NCBI RefSeq assembly: GCF_002893095.1 | Contig: NZ_PKQQ01000014.1 | Span: 1-64,000, forward strand | Direction: 5' to 3' | Source of the DNA: Stenotrophomonas sp. VV52 | Lineage (GTDB): Bacteria > Pseudomonadota > Gammaproteobacteria > Xanthomonadales > Xanthomonadaceae | DNA: 64,000 nt | Part shown: positions 58,369 through 64,000 of the stretch, in pieces | Position numbering within the stretch: the stretch's first letter is position 1 | How the letters are laid out: every line of letters begins with the position of its first letter | Made by a program: the position numbers and the translations under genes | Notes under the pieces: model-generated | Database searches by the model: none | Seen by the model: only the letters and a program-made list of their open reading frames with translations | Told to the model about the DNA's origin: nothing

Positions 58369-58580
58369 GCTTTAAAAACTGTATATAAATCTAAAGCTAG
58401 GTGGTGATGGTAGGGCCAGATTTGGTTGAAAACTACCTCATCTTGTTGAATGTAAAGGGAAATACAGGGCTGAAACCCCCTGTAAAAAGGCCCCTGAAGG
58501 TGAGGGTCAGCCTGTGGATATGTTTCAGGCGCGGATTTGGCGGACTTTTTATCCACAACCTGCCCAGCGCTTGTGCATAA
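58369..58580. other. AT-rich tract and three DnaA boxes in the dnaN-recF gap
   Basis: An AT-rich stretch with GCTTTA and TAAAGC arms lies at 58369-58397. DnaA boxes follow at 58513-58521 (TGTGGATAT, one mismatch), 58549-58557 (TTATCCACA, perfect) and 58572-58580 (TTATGCACA on the minus strand, fits TTATNCACA). It is arranged like an origin or a DnaA-titration site. No gene is visible in the 832-bp gap from 58075 to 58906. Confidence 0.65.
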
Positions 58581-58664
58581 GTCATACAGGCCGCGTGTGG
58601 GTAAGTCGAACCGCATTGTGCTGGATGTTTCACGATCTGTGGAACCTGGCCGGGGCGTGGCTCG

Positions 58665-58785
58665 CAGATTTCAAAGAATGTGGTCCTTGGATCAACCGAT
58701 GTCCTTCCCAGCGGCCTGGTAGAGCCTGAAATTCTTTGAAATCTGCAAGGCAGAGGCCCTGCCCATCCTCCAGATTTCAAAGAAT
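58665..58785. repeat. three copies of a 15-bp motif before recF
   Basis: CAGATTTCAAAGAAT occurs at 58665-58679 and 58771-58785, and in reverse at 58731-58745. The second and third copies could form a hairpin. I do not recognise the motif. Confidence 0.7.
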
Positions 58786-58793
58786 TCCGGGTC

Positions 58794-58896
58794 GGTGCAC
58801 GCCATGCGTGTCCGGTGAAGAGCAGCCACGCAGGGCGTGGCTCTACCGGTCGGTATGGATTTGGTCGGGAAGGCAGACACGCATGGCGTGCCTCTA
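58794..58896. repeat. second cluster of three SMAG repeats before recF
   Basis: Copies lie at 58794-58813 (head changed to GGTG), 58824-58846 (reverse, ending CTCTAC) and 58874-58896 (reverse, ending CTCTAC). The last one ends 10 bp before the recF start, so recF has a very short untranslated leader of its own. Confidence 0.75.
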
Positions 58897-58906
58897 CAAT
58901 GGCGGG

Positions 58907-60004
58907 ATGCATATTCGCCGTCTTTCCCTCCACAACGTTCGTCGCTTCGACAGCGTGGAACTTGCTCCACAACCCGGCATCAACCTGATTACGGGCGACA
59001 ACGGCGCCGGGAAGACCAGCGTGCTCGAGGCCCTGCATGTGATGGCCTATGGCCGGAGTTTCCGAGGACGAGTGCGCGATGGCCTGGTGCGACACGGGCT
59101 GGAGGCGCTGGATGTGTTCGTCGAGTGGGATGAACAACGCGGTGGCGCCGAGTCCCCCACCCGCCGCAAGGCCGGCCTGCGGCATAGCGGCCAGGATTGG
59201 AAAGGCCGGCTGGATGGCGAAGACGTCGCCCAGTTGGGAAATCTGTGTGCAGCGCTGGCAGTGGTGACGTTCGAGCCTGGCAGCCACGCACTGGTGAGTG
59301 GCGGCGGTGAACCACGTCGCCGCTTCCTCGATTGGGGACTGTTCCACGTGGAACCAGACTTCCTGGCGTTGTGGCGGCGCTACTCGCGCGCGCTCAAACA
59401 GCGCAACGCCCTGCTCAAGCAAGGTGGGCACCCGCACGCGCTCGATGCCTGGGACCACGAGCTCGCCGAGGCGGGCGAACCGCTCACCAGCCGCCGCCAG
59501 CACTATCTGGACAGACTGCAGGACCGTGCGGTCAGCCTGGCGCAGGACCTGGCGCCGAATCTGGGTATCCAGTCGCTCAACCTCAGCCCAGGCTGGCGCA
59601 AGCAGGACCTGTCCCTGTCCGACGCGCTGCTGCTGGCGCGCGACCGGGATCGCCTGGCGGGTTACACCTCGGTCGGTCCGCACCGCGCAGACTGGAGCGT
59701 GGGCTTTGCGAGCATCCCGGGCCGCGACGCGCTATCGCGTGGGCAGGCCAAACTCACCGCCCTCACCTGCCTGCTGGCCCAAGCCGAGGATTACGCCGAG
59801 CAGCGCGGGGAATGGCCGGTGATTGCACTGGACGACATCGCGTCCGAGCTCGACCGCACCCACCAGGCCCGGGTACTGGACCGTCTGCGGACCGGCCCGG
59901 CGCAGATCTTCATCACCGCCACCGAAACTCCGGCAGCACTCGAAGGCGGCACCGACATCACCCGGTTCCACGTGGAACATGGGCAGGTTCTGCCTGTGCC
60001 ATAG
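58907..60004 (+). CDS. recF: DNA replication and repair protein RecF
   Basis: The 365-residue SMC-like ATPase has Walker A GDNGAGKTS at 30-38, the VGPHRADW motif, signature LSRGQAKL and Walker B VIALDDIASELD. It helps load RecA at gaps with RecO and RecR. The ATG at 58907 gives the family start MHIRRLSLHNVRRF; longer frames run into SMAG repeats. Two parS sites lie inside the gene, and each encodes Phe-His-Val-Glu (WGLFHVEPD and TRFHVEHG). Confidence 0.96.
   Translation: MHIRRLSLHNVRRFDSVELAPQPGINLITGDNGAGKTSVLEALHVMAYGRSFRGRVRDGLVRHGLEALDVFVEWDEQRGGAESPTRRKAGLRHSGQDWKGRLDGEDVAQLGNLCAALAVVTFEPGSHALVSGGGEPRRRFLDWGLFHVEPDFLALWRRYSRALKQRNALLKQGGHPHALDAWDHELAEAGEPLTSRRQHYLDRLQDRAVSLAQDLAPNLGIQSLNLSPGWRKQDLSLSDALLLARDRDRLAGYTSVGPHRADWSVGFASIPGRDALSRGQAKLTALTCLLAQAEDYAEQRGEWPVIALDDIASELDRTHQARVLDRLRTGPAQIFITATETPAALEGGTDITRFHVEHGQVLPVP
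59340..59355. promoter_or_regulatory. parS site inside recF (15 of 16 bases)
   Basis: TGTTCCACGTGGAACC differs only in the last base from the consensus. It lies in the recF coding sequence, where it encodes LFHVE. Confidence 0.82.
59964..59979. promoter_or_regulatory. parS site near the end of recF (15 of 16 bases)
   Basis: GGTTCCACGTGGAACA differs only in the first base from the consensus. It lies in the last codons of recF, encoding RFHVE. Confidence 0.82.
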
Positions 60005-60038
60005 TGCGGGCAGGGGCGGAAGCGCCCGGCTGGTATAA

Positions 60039-62576
<2,538 letters not shown>

Positions 62577-62649
62577 CACAATCGGGCCAGGGCCGGCCGG
62601 TTGCGACCTGCAACCGGCCCGGCTGCCGCCTCTTGCTGCCAGGAACCCG

Positions 62650-63489
62650 ATGTCCGCTACCGCCCCGGCGTCCACGACGCCTCCGCTGCCCCCCGCCGTT
62701 CCCAAGGCGCCTCAACGGAAGCCCGGTTCCCCGATCGCGGGGTTCCTGATCGATCTCGGCATCGGCACGCTCGCCCTGCTCGGGTTGAGCATGGCCAGCG
62801 GCCTGCTGTGGGGCATGTACCGCGCGATCATCGTAGTGCGCGACACCGGCGCGCAGCCGGCCGAAGCGCTCGCCCAGCACGTGGGCCAGCCGGGCGCACT
62901 CGCGCAGATCCTGATGGCCCTGTTCGCCACCGGTGGCGCTGCGGTATTCCTGTACTTCCTGCGCCGACGCGCCGACGCCGCAGAACGCAGCGCCTCGTTC
63001 CAGGCCGCGCGCCGTCCTTCGACCTGGGGCTGGACCCTGCTGGTAGCGGCGTGCGTGGTGATCGGCAGCAATGGCATTGCCTGGCTGGCCCGGCAGGCGG
63101 GCATCGAACCGGTGCCCACCAACCTGGCCCTGATGGAACAGGCGCTCGCCCGATTCCCCTGGTTCCTGGCCCTGTTCGCCATCGTGCTGGCACCGGCCTA
63201 CGAAGAGCTGCTGTTCCGCCGCGTGCTGTTCGGCCGTCTGTGGAAGGCCGGCCGGCCATGGCTGGGCATGCTGCTCAGCAGCCTGGCTTTCGCATTGGTC
63301 CATGAAGTGCCCGGCACCAGCGCCAACGGCCCGTGGGAAATCGCCCAGCTGTGGCTGGTGTACGGCGGCATGGGCGCGGCATTTGCCTGGCTTTACCAGC
63401 GCACCGGCACCTTGTGGGCGCCGATCGTCGCGCACGCGCTGAACAACGCGATCGCCCTGGCTGCATTGGTTTTCCTGGGCATCCACTGA
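62650..63489 (+). CDS. CPBP family intramembrane metalloprotease
   Basis: The 279-residue protein has a Pro-rich N-terminus and about seven membrane helices. It has the CPBP (Abi/CAAX protease) motifs EELLFRR at 185-191, VHEV with His218, and HALNN with His262. Members process membrane proteins or modify bacteriocin immunity; the substrate is unknown. The ATG at 62650 follows gyrB by 73 bp. Confidence 0.88.
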   Translation: MSATAPASTTPPLPPAVPKAPQRKPGSPIAGFLIDLGIGTLALLGLSMASGLLWGMYRAIIVVRDTGAQPAEALAQHVGQPGALAQILMALFATGGAAVFLYFLRRRADAAERSASFQAARRPSTWGWTLLVAACVVIGSNGIAWLARQAGIEPVPTNLALMEQALARFPWFLALFAIVLAPAYEELLFRRVLFGRLWKAGRPWLGMLLSSLAFALVHEVPGTSANGPWEIAQLWLVYGGMGAAFAWLYQRTGTLWAPIVAHALNNAIALAALVFLGIH

Positions 63490-63539
63490 CCTCTCGCCGG
63501 CTTGACGAAACCTTACGTACAGTCGGCCACACTGCTGAC

Positions 63540-64000
63540 ATGAACACGGGAGTCCCCGCTTTGAAACCCCTGCTGCTCGGACTTGTCATCACCCTGCTGG
63601 TCAGTGCCTGCGCCACCACCACCTCGCCCACCGGGCGACGCCAGATGGTGGGCGGCGTTTCGCAGGCCGAGCTCGACCAGCTTGGTGCCAAGGCATTCGC
63701 CGAAACCAAGCAGAAAGAAAAGATCAGCAGCGACGGCCGCCAGAACGCCTACGTGCAGTGCGTGGTCAACGCGCTGGTTGCGCAGTTGCCGCCTCAATAC
63801 CAGGGCGTACGGTGGGAAACCGCCGTGTTCGTCGATGCCGAGCCGAATGCCTTCGCGCTGCCCGGCGGCAAGGTCGGGGTGAACACGGGCATCTTCAGCG
63901 TGGCCAAGAACCAGGACCAGCTCGCGGCCGTGATCGGGCATGAGATCGGCCATGTCATCTCGCGCCACCACGAAGAGCGCCTGACCCGCCAGATGGGGGC
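63540..64000 (+). CDS. M48 family metalloprotease lipoprotein (partial, cut by window end)
   Basis: The first 153 residues are visible. They show a lipobox (LLVSAC), an ATTTSPTGRRQMVGG start, PNAFALPGGKVGVNTGIF and the zinc motif HEIGH at 134-138. This resembles the periplasmic M48 lipoprotein proteases LoiP/YggG. The C-terminus lies beyond the window. Confidence 0.9.
   Translation, partial: MNTGVPALKPLLLGLVITLLVSACATTTSPTGRRQMVGGVSQAELDQLGAKAFAETKQKEKISSDGRQNAYVQCVVNALVAQLPPQYQGVRWETAVFVDAEPNAFALPGGKVGVNTGIFSVAKNQDQLAAVIGHEIGHVISRHHEERLTRQMG

Noticed and set aside
58189..58896. Repeated palindromes suggesting a CRISPR array
   Set aside because: Spacing is irregular, orientations differ, the units are self-complementary with GTAG heads and no cas genes are near; they are SMAG repeats.
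58433..59683. Minus-strand frame overlapping recF and its upstream gap
   Set aside because: It crosses SMAG repeats, DnaA boxes and recF; no similarity is visible.

Overview
The window is a GC-rich gammaproteobacterial chromosome segment of the Xanthomonadaceae type, most likely Stenotrophomonas. This rests on the gene content and on many short GTAG-headed palindromes that match the SMAG class of REP repeats known from S. maltophilia. It carries the replication origin neighbourhood in the order rpmH/rnpA/yidC (minus strand) then dnaA-dnaN-recF-gyrB (plus strand). I see no tRNA, rRNA, CRISPR array, prophage or intact insertion sequence.

Left part (1-28 kb). It holds a BenE-type transporter, a fused lytic transglycosylase/mutarotase, an egtB-egtD pair for ergothioneine-type chemistry, a YchJ protein and a TSUP permease. 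Next is a minus-strand folE-mksF-mksE-mksB cluster: GTP cyclohydrolase I followed by a Mks/Wadjet-like SMC complex without its nuclease subunit. A MarR-headed efflux operon follows (DUF1656, HlyD, NodT, FUSC), then a small acidic unknown protein and the recC-recB-recD operon.

Middle part (28-45 kb). A compact mlaFEDCBA lipid-transport operon ends in a strong terminator. It is followed by glutathione peroxidase, a Cys-rich lipoprotein, RmuC, a quinone oxidoreductase divergent from a LysR regulator, a LysE exporter, an APC permease, an M19 dipeptidase, an RlmI-type methyltransferase, TerC behind a yybP-ykoY (Mn2+) riboswitch, a rhomboid protease and a GlpQ-type phosphodiesterase.

Accessory patch (45.1-48.65 kb). 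A region with less GC-rich codon use holds a 665-residue HTH-cupin-methyltransferase fusion directly followed by azlC and azlD. It sits between glpQ and mnmE and ends at a SMAG repeat.

Origin region (48.7-64 kb). mnmE lies just downstream of an unusual lipoprotein that joins a NodB deacetylase, a caspase-like domain and TPRs. Then come yidC, rnpA and rpmH. DnaA boxes lie upstream of dnaA, between dnaA and dnaN, and again between dnaN and recF. One perfect and three near-perfect parS sites lie just after dnaN and inside recF. gyrB, a CPBP protease and a truncated M48 lipoprotein protease complete the window. The best candidates for new biology are the HTH-cupin-methyltransferase/AzlCD island, the NodB-caspase-TPR lipoprotein, the nuclease-less folE-linked Mks operon and the dense parS/DnaA-box/repeat cluster between dnaN and recF.
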